Assembly: GCF_036226685.1 (NCBI RefSeq)
Contig: NZ_CP109009.1
Span: 806,001 to 870,000 of the forward strand
Direction of reading: 5' to 3'
DNA from: Streptomyces sp. NBC_00690
GTDB taxonomy: Bacteria; Actinomycetota; Actinomycetes; Streptomycetales; Streptomycetaceae
Length of the DNA stretch: 64,000 nucleotides
In this document: one piece after another, positions 17,302 to 25,494 of the stretch
Numbering within the stretch: position 1 is the first letter of the stretch
Layout: each line of letters begins with the position of its first letter
The notes under the pieces: model-generated
Seen by the model: the letters and a program-made list of their open reading frames with translations, nothing else
The model's database searches: none
What the model was told of the DNA's origin: nothing
Position numbers and translations under genes: made by a program

Positions 17302-17636
17302 TTCGTTCCCTGTCCTCTCGGTTCGGTGGTACCGGACGACTCCACCCGGCCGAACGCAGCCAGCACCCATCCATCGGAGCTCCGACGATCGGCGAGCACG
17401 CCGGCGAGGAAGCCGAGAGCAGCGGTTTCGGCGTCGGCCGGATCGGCCGCCTCCATGAAGAGCGCAACATGGACGCGGTCCAGTCCCGCGACGGTGTGCA
17501 GATGCGCGGGAGCCGCGGTGTGGCCGGCGTCATCCGGCCGCCGGTGCGATCGGATGATCTCGGCCAATTTGCAGGGCCCGGGGGAGCATTCGGCCCTGCT
17601 CCCGATACGCGTCAGCAGAGCAGTTACGAGGTACAT
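17271..17636 (-). CDS. Hypothetical small protein (121 aa), first part of the glycosyl operon
   Basis: The product starts MYLVTALLTRIG. It continues LAEIIRSHRRPDDAGH, HLHTVAGLDRVHVALFMEA and ETAALGFLAGVLADRRSS, then a Pro/Gly-rich tail. Short cytoplasmic proteins that open MYLV and have this alpha/beta look recur in Streptomyces as far as I recall; I know no function for them. Its start is 19 bases after the stop of the 44-aa peptide ORF, and its 3' end runs 30 bases into the GT2 gene, so the three should be cotranscribed. The Shine-Dalgarno is weak, which suggests coupling to the peptide ORF. Confidence 0.6.
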   Translation of the reverse strand: MYLVTALLTRIGSRAECSPGPCKLAEIIRSHRRPDDAGHTAAPAHLHTVAGLDRVHVALFMEAADPADAETAALGFLAGVLADRRSSDGWVLAAFGRVESSGTTEPRGQGTKCPGAVPPFP

Positions 17637-17655
17637 GAGGCAGCGGGCTCGGGGC

Positions 17656-17790
17656 TCAGCCCCGGAAGAACCCGACTGGGGGCCCGCCCGAAGCCGCAGC
17701 GAACGGCCCGAACAGCACGCTCCCCACACCCCCGGAGAGCCCTCTCACCGGGACCCGACAACCCGCCGGTTCGCGCTGTGAACTCGTCAT
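17656..17790 (-). CDS. 44-aa peptide gene heading the glycosyl operon
   Basis: The ATG at 17790 is preceded by a strong GGGGAG eight bases upstream. The product has a polar, charged front (MTSSQREPAGCRVPVRG) and a Gly/Phe-rich hydrophobic end (LSGGVGSVLFGPFAAASG, then GPPVGFFRG). One Cys is present. There is no classical signal peptide. The layout (leader-like half, small hydrophobic core half) resembles a ribosomal peptide precursor or signal peptide, but no modifying enzyme of a known class is next to it. It is encoded divergently from the TrmB-LuxR regulator, 355 bases away, which could sense it. Confidence 0.55.
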   Translation of the reverse strand: MTSSQREPAGCRVPVRGLSGGVGSVLFGPFAAASGGPPVGFFRG

Positions 17791-18145
17791 GTGGCTGCTC
17801 CCCTCGGCTGTGGACCCGGATCGGAACCGGCCCTTGCGCCGATACTGGCCGGCCCGTCGGGGTCCGACTAGCCCCGACGGGTGGCAGGCAGTGGCGCGGC
17901 ACTCGGCTGCCGCCGTCGTCCAGGTACGTGTGTCGGCGCCGAGCTGGGCGGACGTCGGGGTGGCAGCGAGTTGCCCGGCCCATTCCGGCCACCGCTCTTT
18001 TCTAGGTCTATACCATGGGCAAACCTGAGGATGTTCACCGGCAGCAACCGCTCGGTCCGGCCGACCGACCCGGCCGACACCCTGCGCCCGCGCCCGCACC
18101 TGCGCCCTTGACCGAAATGACGTGCGTACCCGGAGGTTTGGGCAA
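17791..18145. promoter_or_regulatory. Divergent control region between peptide/glycosyl operon and LuxR regulator
   Basis: These 355 bases separate two divergent starts and must hold both promoters. There is an A/T-richer patch at about 17995-18015 (CTTTTCTAGGTCTATACCAT). I cannot assign -10/-35 boxes or an operator with certainty. Confidence 0.45.
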
Positions 18146-19138
18146 GTGATGTTTCACGCACTCGGGCTGGACCCGAAGACCGAGATGGTTTACCGGCTCT
18201 TTCTGGACGAGCCCGAGTTGAGGCTCGACCAGATCGTCGCCAGGGTCGGCCTGAGCGAGCAGGAGGTACGGGACGCCCTCGATCGCCTTGCCGACCTCTC
18301 CCTGCTCGATCAGGCAGAGGTCCACGCGGCCGGACAGTTGCTCTTCCGAGCAACCGACCCTGGAGCCGGCCTCTCCTATCTCCTCTCCCGCAGGGAGGCC
18401 GAACTGGCCAAGCAGCAAAGGGGGTTAGAGGCGGCAAGGACCGCCGTCTCCACCCTCACCGCATACCGCACCGCCCACGCGCCACGCGGCTACGACGTCG
18501 TCAAGCGGTTGGAGGGCCGCCACGAAATGGGCGAGCGCCTCGCCGAACTCGCCGAACTCGCCCGCATCGAGTGCCTCTCGCTGCTCCCCGGATGCGGCCA
18601 GGCCACCGACGACATGGACGCCCACCGGGCGATCGACCAGCGGGCACTGGCACGTGGCGTCCGAATCCGCAGCATCTACCAGGACAGTTTCCGCAACGCC
18701 CCTGAGACGATGCGCTACGTCAACTGGCTGGGCAACCTCGGTGGCGAAGTCCGCACCCTGCCATCGCTTGAGGCACCGATGGTGCTGTTCGACCGCGAGG
18801 TGGCGCTAGTCCCCCTCAACCCCGGGGACATCTGGGCCGGGGCCCTGGAGTTACGCAGCTTCGGCACCGTGACTGTCGCCCGACTGCTCTTCGAGGAGTA
18901 CTGGAGACGGGCCAACCCGATCGGCCCCACCCCACCTCGCGACCACCATGACCTCAGCCCGCAGGAGAAAGAACTCCTGCGCCTACTCGCCAAGGGCCAC
19001 ACAGATGCCACCGTCGGGCGTCGCCTCGGCGTGTCGCTGCGCACGGTACGCCGAATGAACGCCGACCTGACGGGGAGGCTGGCCGCCCGCAGCCGCTTCC
19101 AGACCGGTGCGGAGGCGGTACGACACGGCTGGATCTGA
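18146..19138 (+). CDS. TrmB-like / LuxR hybrid transcriptional regulator
   Basis: 330 aa, cytoplasmic. The N-terminal winged helix (LRLDQIVARVGLSEQEVRDA, about residues 20-70) resembles TrmB/HTH_Crp sugar-type regulators. A helical linker and a PLD-like TrmB middle domain follow (about 110-245). A LuxR HTH closes it (LSPQEKELLRLLAKGHTDAT, then SLRTVRRMNADLTGRL). Start: GGAGG at 18132-18136 is nine bases from GTG 18146 and twelve from ATG 18149; either is possible. Such hybrids usually activate a neighbouring specialised-metabolite operon, here the divergent 17.8-7.2 kb unit. The ligand is unknown. Confidence 0.85.
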   Translation: MMFHALGLDPKTEMVYRLFLDEPELRLDQIVARVGLSEQEVRDALDRLADLSLLDQAEVHAAGQLLFRATDPGAGLSYLLSRREAELAKQQRGLEAARTAVSTLTAYRTAHAPRGYDVVKRLEGRHEMGERLAELAELARIECLSLLPGCGQATDDMDAHRAIDQRALARGVRIRSIYQDSFRNAPETMRYVNWLGNLGGEVRTLPSLEAPMVLFDREVALVPLNPGDIWAGALELRSFGTVTVARLLFEEYWRRANPIGPTPPRDHHDLSPQEKELLRLLAKGHTDATVGRRLGVSLRTVRRMNADLTGRLAARSRFQTGAEAVRHGWI

Positions 19139-19486
19139 CGCCCGTCCTCAGCGGAGTGTCCGGCGTCGAACCAACCACGGGCACACGCAGCACGGAAGTC
19201 CCGAGCAACAGCGAACGCGCCGAAACCGCCGCACCAGGGCAGAACCGTCCGGAAGAAGACCAGGGGCCGACCCACGCACCCCCGGAGCACACCCACAGGA
19301 CGCCGCCCACCGGCACACCGGTTCGCTGCGGACGACCTGACGCGAGAACTCCCCCACCCCGGGAGCAACTCCGGCACCCGCCCTCATCTGCACCCTGGCG
19401 AGCGGGCCAAGCACATCCCCGACCTGGAGACGGGCCGCCCATGCCCACCCCCTACACACCGTCCCTACGGCTGGCGGACCGTCAGT
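19139..19486. other. Intergenic downstream of LuxR regulator
   Basis: A plus-strand frame (19156-19491) is open, but its Pro/Arg/Thr-rich translation and lack of a ribosome site argue against coding. Nothing else is recognised. Confidence 0.4.
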
Positions 19487-19600
19487 CGTAGGTGATGACC
19501 CATCAGGCCCCGGGTTGCTCACCGACCGCCGTGCGGGCTGACAACCCACGACTCGGTGTGCGACCCGCGCCCAGAAGGCGTTGTGTCGTCATCACCTACG
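19487..19600. repeat. 114-bp element bounded by 13-bp perfect inverted repeats
   Basis: CGTAGGTGATGAC at 19487-19499 is matched exactly by GTCATCACCTACG at 19588-19600. The interior is non-coding. The size and clean ends resemble a small non-autonomous transposable element, or a paired operator. I cannot confirm a target-site duplication. Confidence 0.45.
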
Positions 19601-19622
19601 CGGAGTGGTTGACGTTTCGGTA

Positions 19623-19656
19623 GTGATCTTCGCGGTCGAAGGCCCGCGAAGATCAC
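19623..19656. terminator. Hairpin, 13-bp perfect stem
   Basis: GTGATCTTCGCGG (19623-19635) and CCGCGAAGATCAC (19644-19656) are exact complements with an 8-base loop. It sits between the + regulator region and the - MFS gene, so a bidirectional terminator is likely. Confidence 0.6.
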
Positions 19657-19725
19657 ACTTCTTAGGGCTCCGCCGACGTGTCGTACATGACCACCGGGCC
19701 AGAGGTTCGGCCCCATGCTCGTGTG

Positions 19726-19766
19726 GGCCGGATGTCCTGGAAGAGCAGCCTCGAAGACATCCGGCC
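19726..19766 (-). terminator. Hairpin after the MFS gene
   Basis: GGCCGGATGTC (19726-19736) and GACATCCGGCC (19756-19766) form an 11-bp perfect stem with a 19-base loop. It lies immediately beyond the MFS stop codon on the minus strand. Confidence 0.55.
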
Positions 19767-19771
19767 GCTTC

Positions 19772-20959
19772 CTACTCGGCTCTCTGCGGCGCGGTCCTGG
19801 GAGCCGAAGCCTCCCAGGGGATCCGGGTGCCGCACAGCGCGACGACGAAGACGCAGACACTGACCAGGCCGAAGCCCCACGCCAGATCGCTGGCGCTCGC
19901 CACGAAGCCGATGAGCGGTGGACCGGCCAGCAGGCCCGTAGTGCCCATGGCGGCCACCAGGGTCAGGGTGTCCGAACCGCGCTTCGCCGCAGCGACGTAT
20001 ACGCACGGGGTCACTGCGGCGACGCCCAGGCCGACGGCACCGAATCCGAGCAGGGCCGGCACCACACCGCCGGCCAGCAGGGCCAAGCCAAGGCCCGCGC
20101 CCGCGACCACACTGCCCAACACAACCACTCTGCCGTCGCCCCATCGGCTGCGCCAGCCGTCGGCGAAGAGGCGGGCCACCACCATCGCTCCGGAGACGAC
20201 CGCAATGCCCAACGGCGCGACCTGCTCCGAGGCCAGTGCCACATCCTCCATATAGAGCGTGGACCAGTCGTTCATGGCGCCCTCGGCCACGGTGCCGAAG
20301 GCCATCGCGCAGCACATCCAGAGGGTGACACCGGTGGGCAGTGTCCAGCGGGTGCCGGTGCGAGCCTGCTTTCCCTCCGTCTCGACGGGGGCTTCGTCGG
20401 GCAGCAGTCCGGTGCGCGCGCTCGCGGCGAGGAGTACGAGCAGGAGTGCCGCGACGCTGAAGTGTGCGATGACCGATGAGTTGGCTGCGTTCATGCCGGA
20501 AGCGAGGAGTGCCGCCGCCAGGGACCCGCCGCTGAACGTGGCGTGCAGCTTGGCCATGGTGGTGCGCTCGAAGGTGGTCTCCAGCGCAGCCCCCTGCGCG
20601 TTCATGGCGGTGTTCAGACACCCCACGAGAACACCGTCCACGCACATCACGAGGAGGGCGATCGCGTAGTTCGGCGCCACCGCGAGTGCCAGCAGTATCA
20701 GGGTGAGGCCGAGGGTGGACAGGAGTGACAGTCGGCGGGAGCCCAGCCGGCGCATCAGGACCGCCACCAGGGGGAACGAAGCGGCGGCGCCCACGCCGGC
20801 CGCCATCAACAGGAATCCGACCTCCGCCGACGTCAGGTCGAGGTCGGACTTCAAGGCAGGAATGCGTGAGGCCCAGGTGGCGTACTGGAAGCCCAGCGAG
20901 GAGAAGAGGGCGGCTGTCGCCAACTGTCCGCGGAGGAAGGGATCGTGGATTCGGAGCAC
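19772..20959 (-). CDS. MFS transporter (12-TM)
   Basis: 395 aa with twelve predicted helices. The front is GFQYATWASRIPALKSDLDL, and the loop MRRLGSRRLSLLSTLGL stands where the MFS motif A is expected. The pattern ATWASRIP is typical of the YbjJ/inner-membrane MFS subgroup. Start is GTG at 20959, seven bases after the stop of the large fusion gene, so it is the last gene of that operon. Export of the pathway's amine-type product is the natural role; import cannot be excluded. Confidence 0.88.
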   Translation of the reverse strand: MLRIHDPFLRGQLATAALFSSLGFQYATWASRIPALKSDLDLTSAEVGFLLMAAGVGAAASFPLVAVLMRRLGSRRLSLLSTLGLTLILLALAVAPNYAIALLVMCVDGVLVGCLNTAMNAQGAALETTFERTTMAKLHATFSGGSLAAALLASGMNAANSSVIAHFSVAALLLVLLAASARTGLLPDEAPVETEGKQARTGTRWTLPTGVTLWMCCAMAFGTVAEGAMNDWSTLYMEDVALASEQVAPLGIAVVSGAMVVARLFADGWRSRWGDGRVVVLGSVVAGAGLGLALLAGGVVPALLGFGAVGLGVAAVTPCVYVAAAKRGSDTLTLVAAMGTTGLLAGPPLIGFVASASDLAWGFGLVSVCVFVVALCGTRIPWEASAPRTAPQRAE

Positions 20960-20966
20960 CTTGGCT

Positions 20967-23900
20967 TCAGCTCGCTTCGGGGAGTGGGAACGGAACGGCA
21001 GGTGCCGGGGTGGCGGCCTGCTCGGAGGCTGGGGTCTCGGCGGCCGGGATGGACCGGGACATATAGACGGCGCCCGCCTGGTAGGTACCGCAAGCCACCG
21101 TGCTGGGATCCACGGTGAAGCCGCGCGCCGACCAGAACGGTTCGCTCCCGCCGACCGCTACAAGGGATATCTGCTCGTAGCCATGGGACCGGGCGGTCCG
21201 GTACAGATGCGCCACGAGGTGGCTGGCCCGACCCAGTCGGCGGTGCGCGGGAGCGATCACGATGTCGTGCAGATGGAGGTTGCGCGAGCTGAAGCTGCTC
21301 TCCTCCGGCTGCTCAAGGTCAGGGTAGCGACCAGCCGGGTAGGGGAGCGCGAGCAGGTAGCCGGCCGGTTCGCCATCCACTTCCAGGACGAAGCAGGTTC
21401 CGGGTGAGGCGTCGGCCCGTGACCGCAGAGCGGTGCGGCCCTCACAGAGCCCGAGTCCGGAATAGGCGTCGGCCTCCAGGGCGACGATGGTCTCCCAGTC
21501 GTCCTCCGCGATGGGTCGAATCCGCATGGTTCCGCTCCTCTCCGGTCGGCTGCCGCCCGTCGTCGTGCAGGGCAGTGGGGCAACGCCGTTGAACCCCTTG
21601 GTCATGTAGCTGATCCCGTACGCCCCGGTGGACAGGACCCAGACCGGGTCCCCGGAGGCCAGTTCGCGGGGCACCCGCACCAGCCGGTGCTCCGCCGCGT
21701 AGGAATCGTCGCTGTCGCAGGTGGGGCCGGCGACCACGACGGGGACGGTGGGTGCGTCGTCGCGATGGGTGGGGAAGACAAGGCGGTACTGGAGCGCGTC
21801 CATCTCGTACAACCCGTTGAACTTGCCGCAGCTCAGAAAGAGCCAGTGCCAACGGCCGCCAGACGGCATCTCCCGCTCCGACAGACGGACTACCCGGCCG
21901 CGGACGGCTCCCTGGTCGGCGACGAGGAAGCGCCCCGGTTCCATGATGAAGCGCAGATGCTCGCCATGGGTCCGCCGCAGTTGGGCCATGCCCTCGCGCA
22001 GTACGGTGAAGATCTTGTCGATCGGAGGGTCCAGCGGTACCCCGCGCCGGTCGGTGTAGCCCAGTGCGGGAAGCCCTCCACCGAGATTGACGTAGTCGAG
22101 CACGATTCCGCGCCGGCCGAGGGCGCCCAAGACATCGCCGATCCGCTCGATGGCGGAGTGCCAGGCATCCGGGTCCATCTGTTGTGAGCCGACATGGGCC
22201 GAAAGGCCGGCCTGGGTGAGGCCGAGCGTCCGGGCGGTCTCCAGCAGGCGTACGGCGTCTTCGGGCGAGCAGCCGAACTTATCCTTGAGCCCCCACAGGG
22301 CTCCGCCGCCGGCCGTCGCCACCCGGCAGAAGACCCGTGCCCCGGGCGCATGAGCCGCGACGGCTGTCACATCGGCGATGCTGTCGGTGGCAAAGTCGGT
22401 GATACCCATGCGGTGGGCCGCCGCGATGTCCTGGTCGGACTTGATGGTGTTGCCGTAGTGCACCCGCTCGACCGGCACTCCGGCCCGTAGTGCCTGGGCA
22501 AGTTCCGGGAGGCTCGCCGCGTCCACTCCGCAGCCTTGGGCGGCCAGGTGCGCGATGACCTCGTCCACCGGGCATGCCTTCATGGCGAAACGAACGTCGA
22601 TGCTGGGTAGTTCGTCGAGGAGCGTCGCATACTGCTGTCCGATCCCGTCCAAGTCGAGCACGATCCGATCGTGGTCGGCGGACGCCAGCGCTTGCGCCAG
22701 TCGTGGCGACAGCCCCCTCATCGCCGGTCCTCCTCCACCGGGTCGGTGCACAGGTGTGCGCCGGGCCGCGCCCACCAGCCGCTCCCACTCCTCCGTAAGG
22801 AGGGCAAAGTCCTCCATGTCGCGCTTCGCCTCGGCAAGGAGACGAGCACGAAGCGGACACAGGTGGTCGGCGAAGACTGCGTACCGGCCGCCTAGCTTGC
22901 GGTAGGCCGTGTCGAGTCGGCGCAGGCGTTCATGGTTGTCGGCCGGGTCGAGCCCAACACTCCCCCGGACCAGTTCAACGACGGCGGCCGTACGCACCTG
23001 CCCCTGGTCATCGAGGAGTGTGTCTCCGGCGCGGGCCAGTGCGTCATAGACGACGTTGAAGTAGAGCATCGACAGGAGGAATTTGGCGAAGCGCGTCTGG
23101 TATGCGAGGAAGCCCAGTTCGGTCCGGCGCTCCGCAGTGTGGAAGTTGACGATGTGGCGGTTGTGTAGGACGCCTGGTAGTCCGGCGTCGTGTACGAGGT
23201 GGATCAGGAAGTAGTCGCTGCCGATGGTGTCAGTGGCCGGCGGCAGGGGGACGCGCCCGTGCACGCCGTGGAAGGCGATATTGCACATGTCGACCCGCAT
23301 AGGATCGACCAGGGAAAGTGTCGTGTGATCCCGGTCGAACGTGGCGGTGCCGGCCCCTTTGAAGGACTCGTCGACCAGCTCCCGCTTCTGCGCGGGTGAC
23401 CAGTCGAGGGGGGCCCACAGACTGACAACGTCGTGGTAGACGTCATGGTCGAGCGCCTCGATCTCGGCGATGTCCACCGACGGCGGGCCGATGAACGAGC
23501 CACCGACCATGCTCACCGGCCGGGTTCCGAGCTCAGGGGCGAGCTTCGTCAGCGAGGCGGACCGGACGGCATCCGCAGCCGGCCGACCGAGCGAGGCGAG
23601 TTCATGATGGATGGGGAAGACGGTGATGCCTTCGACCACTTGGTATCGGCTGTCGGAATCCCTGCGGTGCACCGACTCGCAGCCGAGGGCGAAGCTGATC
23701 AGAAAGGCACGGTTGGTGCAGGCACCGTAGGAGAGGGACTCCGGCAGCATGAGTCTGAGCAGCAACTCGGGCTCCGGCGCCTCGGCCCGATCGATCGCCC
23801 GCTCCAGGAAGTCCTTCTGGTCGGCCTCGCTCAGATGGTGGGGCACAACGCGTGGGTGCTCGGGAAGACGTCGTACGGCAGCGGCGTGCTCCTCGTACAC

Positions 23901-24041
23901 GGAGGTGTCGCAGGAGTCCAGGATCAGCAGATGCACCTCGACGTCGAAGTTGTCGGCGGCGTGGATCGCCTCCGCGCCGATGGCCTCGATGGTCGCAGGG
24001 CAGGATCTGTTGGTCGGCAGTGTCAGGCAGATTCTGTGCAT
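20967..24041 (-). CDS. Three-domain open frame: DUF6271 + PLP decarboxylase + GNAT acetyltransferase
   Basis: 1,024 aa. Residues 1-430 match DUF6271, a glycosyltransferase-like family found in biosynthetic clusters. Residues 441-830 are a type III PLP enzyme of the ornithine/lysine/DAP decarboxylase family: Schiff-base Lys in FAMKACPVDE, LGGGLPALGY for the phosphate, and active-site Cys in VAGPTCDSDDSY. From 839 it is a GNAT acetyltransferase (IVIAPAHRRLGRASHLVAHL). Start 24041 has GGGGAG. An internal ATG at 22721 is preceded by GGTGGAGGAGG, and one at 21527 by GAGAGGAG, so the domains may be separate genes. A one-base frameshift near 22765 would give the first a normal stop overlapping that ATG. 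Expected chemistry: decarboxylation of a basic amino acid, then N-acetylation. Confidence 0.8.
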   Translation of the reverse strand: MHRICLTLPTNRSCPATIEAIGAEAIHAADNFDVEVHLLILDSCDTSVYEEHAAAVRRLPEHPRVVPHHLSEADQKDFLERAIDRAEAPEPELLLRLMLPESLSYGACTNRAFLISFALGCESVHRRDSDSRYQVVEGITVFPIHHELASLGRPAADAVRSASLTKLAPELGTRPVSMVGGSFIGPPSVDIAEIEALDHDVYHDVVSLWAPLDWSPAQKRELVDESFKGAGTATFDRDHTTLSLVDPMRVDMCNIAFHGVHGRVPLPPATDTIGSDYFLIHLVHDAGLPGVLHNRHIVNFHTAERRTELGFLAYQTRFAKFLLSMLYFNVVYDALARAGDTLLDDQGQVRTAAVVELVRGSVGLDPADNHERLRRLDTAYRKLGGRYAVFADHLCPLRARLLAEAKRDMEDFALLTEEWERLVGAARRTPVHRPGGGGPAMRGLSPRLAQALASADHDRIVLDLDGIGQQYATLLDELPSIDVRFAMKACPVDEVIAHLAAQGCGVDAASLPELAQALRAGVPVERVHYGNTIKSDQDIAAAHRMGITDFATDSIADVTAVAAHAPGARVFCRVATAGGGALWGLKDKFGCSPEDAVRLLETARTLGLTQAGLSAHVGSQQMDPDAWHSAIERIGDVLGALGRRGIVLDYVNLGGGLPALGYTDRRGVPLDPPIDKIFTVLREGMAQLRRTHGEHLRFIMEPGRFLVADQGAVRGRVVRLSEREMPSGGRWHWLFLSCGKFNGLYEMDALQYRLVFPTHRDDAPTVPVVVAGPTCDSDDSYAAEHRLVRVPRELASGDPVWVLSTGAYGISYMTKGFNGVAPLPCTTTGGSRPERSGTMRIRPIAEDDWETIVALEADAYSGLGLCEGRTALRSRADASPGTCFVLEVDGEPAGYLLALPYPAGRYPDLEQPEESSFSSRNLHLHDIVIAPAHRRLGRASHLVAHLYRTARSHGYEQISLVAVGGSEPFWSARGFTVDPSTVACGTYQAGAVYMSRSIPAAETPASEQAATPAPAVPFPLPEAS

Positions 24042-25087
24042 ATCTGCTCCCCGTCGCACTCGTCGAGGTGCTCTCCGCGCCAGCCCTTGAGGCCCAGGAG
24101 CTTGCTGCCGAGTTCGTTCAGCGTGGCCCGGCCGTACCGCTGGGACTCAGCGCGCTTCGCGTCGCCCAGCAGTGTCCCGTTCCAGGTGGGCGTGGAGACG
24201 TCGCGCCAGGAGTCGACCCGCTCACGGCGCAGGAGGTGATGGGTGTCCAGCGCGGGCATCATCGAGAGGTACTGCACCGCGCGTGCCGCGTCCTGCGAGT
24301 AGTTGGGGGCCACGCCGTGGGCTAAGAAGCCATTGAAGATCAGCAGGTCGCCGGCCCCTAACTCGGGCCTGATCACTGGCAGTTCCGCCCTGTCGATGGC
24401 GGGGCGGATCGGGTCGCGCTCGGCCGGCTGGAGGGCTTTCCACCGGTCGAAGTCGCGGAAGAGTTCGGGGCAGCACTGGAAGCCGCCGAGTTCCGGAGCA
24501 GTGTCGTTCAGGGCGACAATGCCCTGGACCCGCTGCGGTGGGACGCCCAGTGTGGAGTCCACGTCCCAGTGGAGGTTGATGTCGAAGCCGGTCTCACGGA
24601 ATTCGATCAGAGACCGGTCACGGTTCTTGATGTTGGGCGGATTGAGGTTCAACCGGTCGAGCGTGACCCAGAGTTCCTCGCAGTCCCACACATCGACGAA
24701 TGCCTCGTAGACGCGGCGGCTCTGGCGGCTCTCCCAGAGAAGCTGGTGGTGGTATGCCTCCACGAATCCGTAGATGTGTAGTTCCTGATCGAGGTCCGAG
24801 CGGTACTCCCGCTCGTCATACCAGCTCTCCGGACGTTCCGGATCCAGGCCCTGGAAGTCCCACGCGAAGTCCAGCAGACGTCGGGCGGAATCCGCCGGTA
24901 TCGCCTGCTTCACCACGACGTAGCCGTAGGTCTGCCAGAAGGCGAAGTCCTCTTCGGACAGCACGCGGAGCGGACGCTTCTTCCTGATGTCGCGCAGCGG
25001 TGTCTGCGCCAGATAGGTCTCGCCGTCCGCACTGAAGTAGGGGCGGTCAGAGGTGGCGCGGTGGAGATACGGATCAGCCGTTAACAT
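24023..25087 (-). CDS. PhyH-type Fe(II)/2-oxoglutarate oxygenase
   Basis: 354 aa, double-stranded beta-helix of the phytanoyl-CoA dioxygenase family. The iron facial triad is visible as LHWDVDSTLG (His, Asp) and LAHGVAPNYSQDAARAV (distal His), with the 2-oxoglutarate-binding Arg shortly after. GVPPQRVQGIVALND and GGFQCCPELFRDFDRW are typical. These enzymes hydroxylate or halogenate unactivated carbons; for an amino-acid pathway, side-chain hydroxylation before decarboxylation is plausible. It overlaps the next gene by 19 bases and heads the operon. ATG at 25087 has CGGAGC upstream. Confidence 0.88.
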   Translation of the reverse strand: MLTADPYLHRATSDRPYFSADGETYLAQTPLRDIRKKRPLRVLSEEDFAFWQTYGYVVVKQAIPADSARRLLDFAWDFQGLDPERPESWYDEREYRSDLDQELHIYGFVEAYHHQLLWESRQSRRVYEAFVDVWDCEELWVTLDRLNLNPPNIKNRDRSLIEFRETGFDINLHWDVDSTLGVPPQRVQGIVALNDTAPELGGFQCCPELFRDFDRWKALQPAERDPIRPAIDRAELPVIRPELGAGDLLIFNGFLAHGVAPNYSQDAARAVQYLSMMPALDTHHLLRRERVDSWRDVSTPTWNGTLLGDAKRAESQRYGRATLNELGSKLLGLKGWRGEHLDECDGEQICTESA

Positions 25088-25494
25088 GCGTTGCTCCGAG
25101 ACTCAGTGGTGGAGTCGTGACACAGGGAACGAGTGGACAGCGCGAGGTGCTTTCGCCGACGCTCGTGGCTGGCGGCGACGCGCTCGGGCGAGCACAGGGC
25201 CGGCGCAGAGCGCTCCGGAACACAGAGCGCGGATGTCTCTTTGGGTGGTCCCCTACAGCACGGGTGCACCCAAAAATGGACTAGACCACCTTGTATGTCA
25301 AACGGCTCTCCTGGCGTCGCGCAGCGCCAACGCATCCTGAAAGTGAGCTAGTTGACCTGACGGGAACACATTCAGCTTGCGAAAGAGGCACTTCACGGGC
25401 AGGAACAAGGACCCAAGCGGAAGGCCGCGTCGACCACTCTTGCTGGCGCCCTGCGACCACTGAAATCGGCGTACCACCCCGCTCGCCGCCCTGA
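25088..25494. other. Promoter side of the oxygenase operon, no gene
   Basis: The bases upstream of the oxygenase start hold no convincing frame. An A/T-richer patch with runs such as CCCAAAAATGG lies at 25268-25280. I can not assign an operator. The right part grades into insertion-sequence debris. Confidence 0.35.

Noticed and set aside
19156..19491. 111-codon plus-strand frame after the LuxR regulator
   Set aside because: Pro/Arg/Thr-rich, no ribosome site, and it ends inside the inverted-repeat element.
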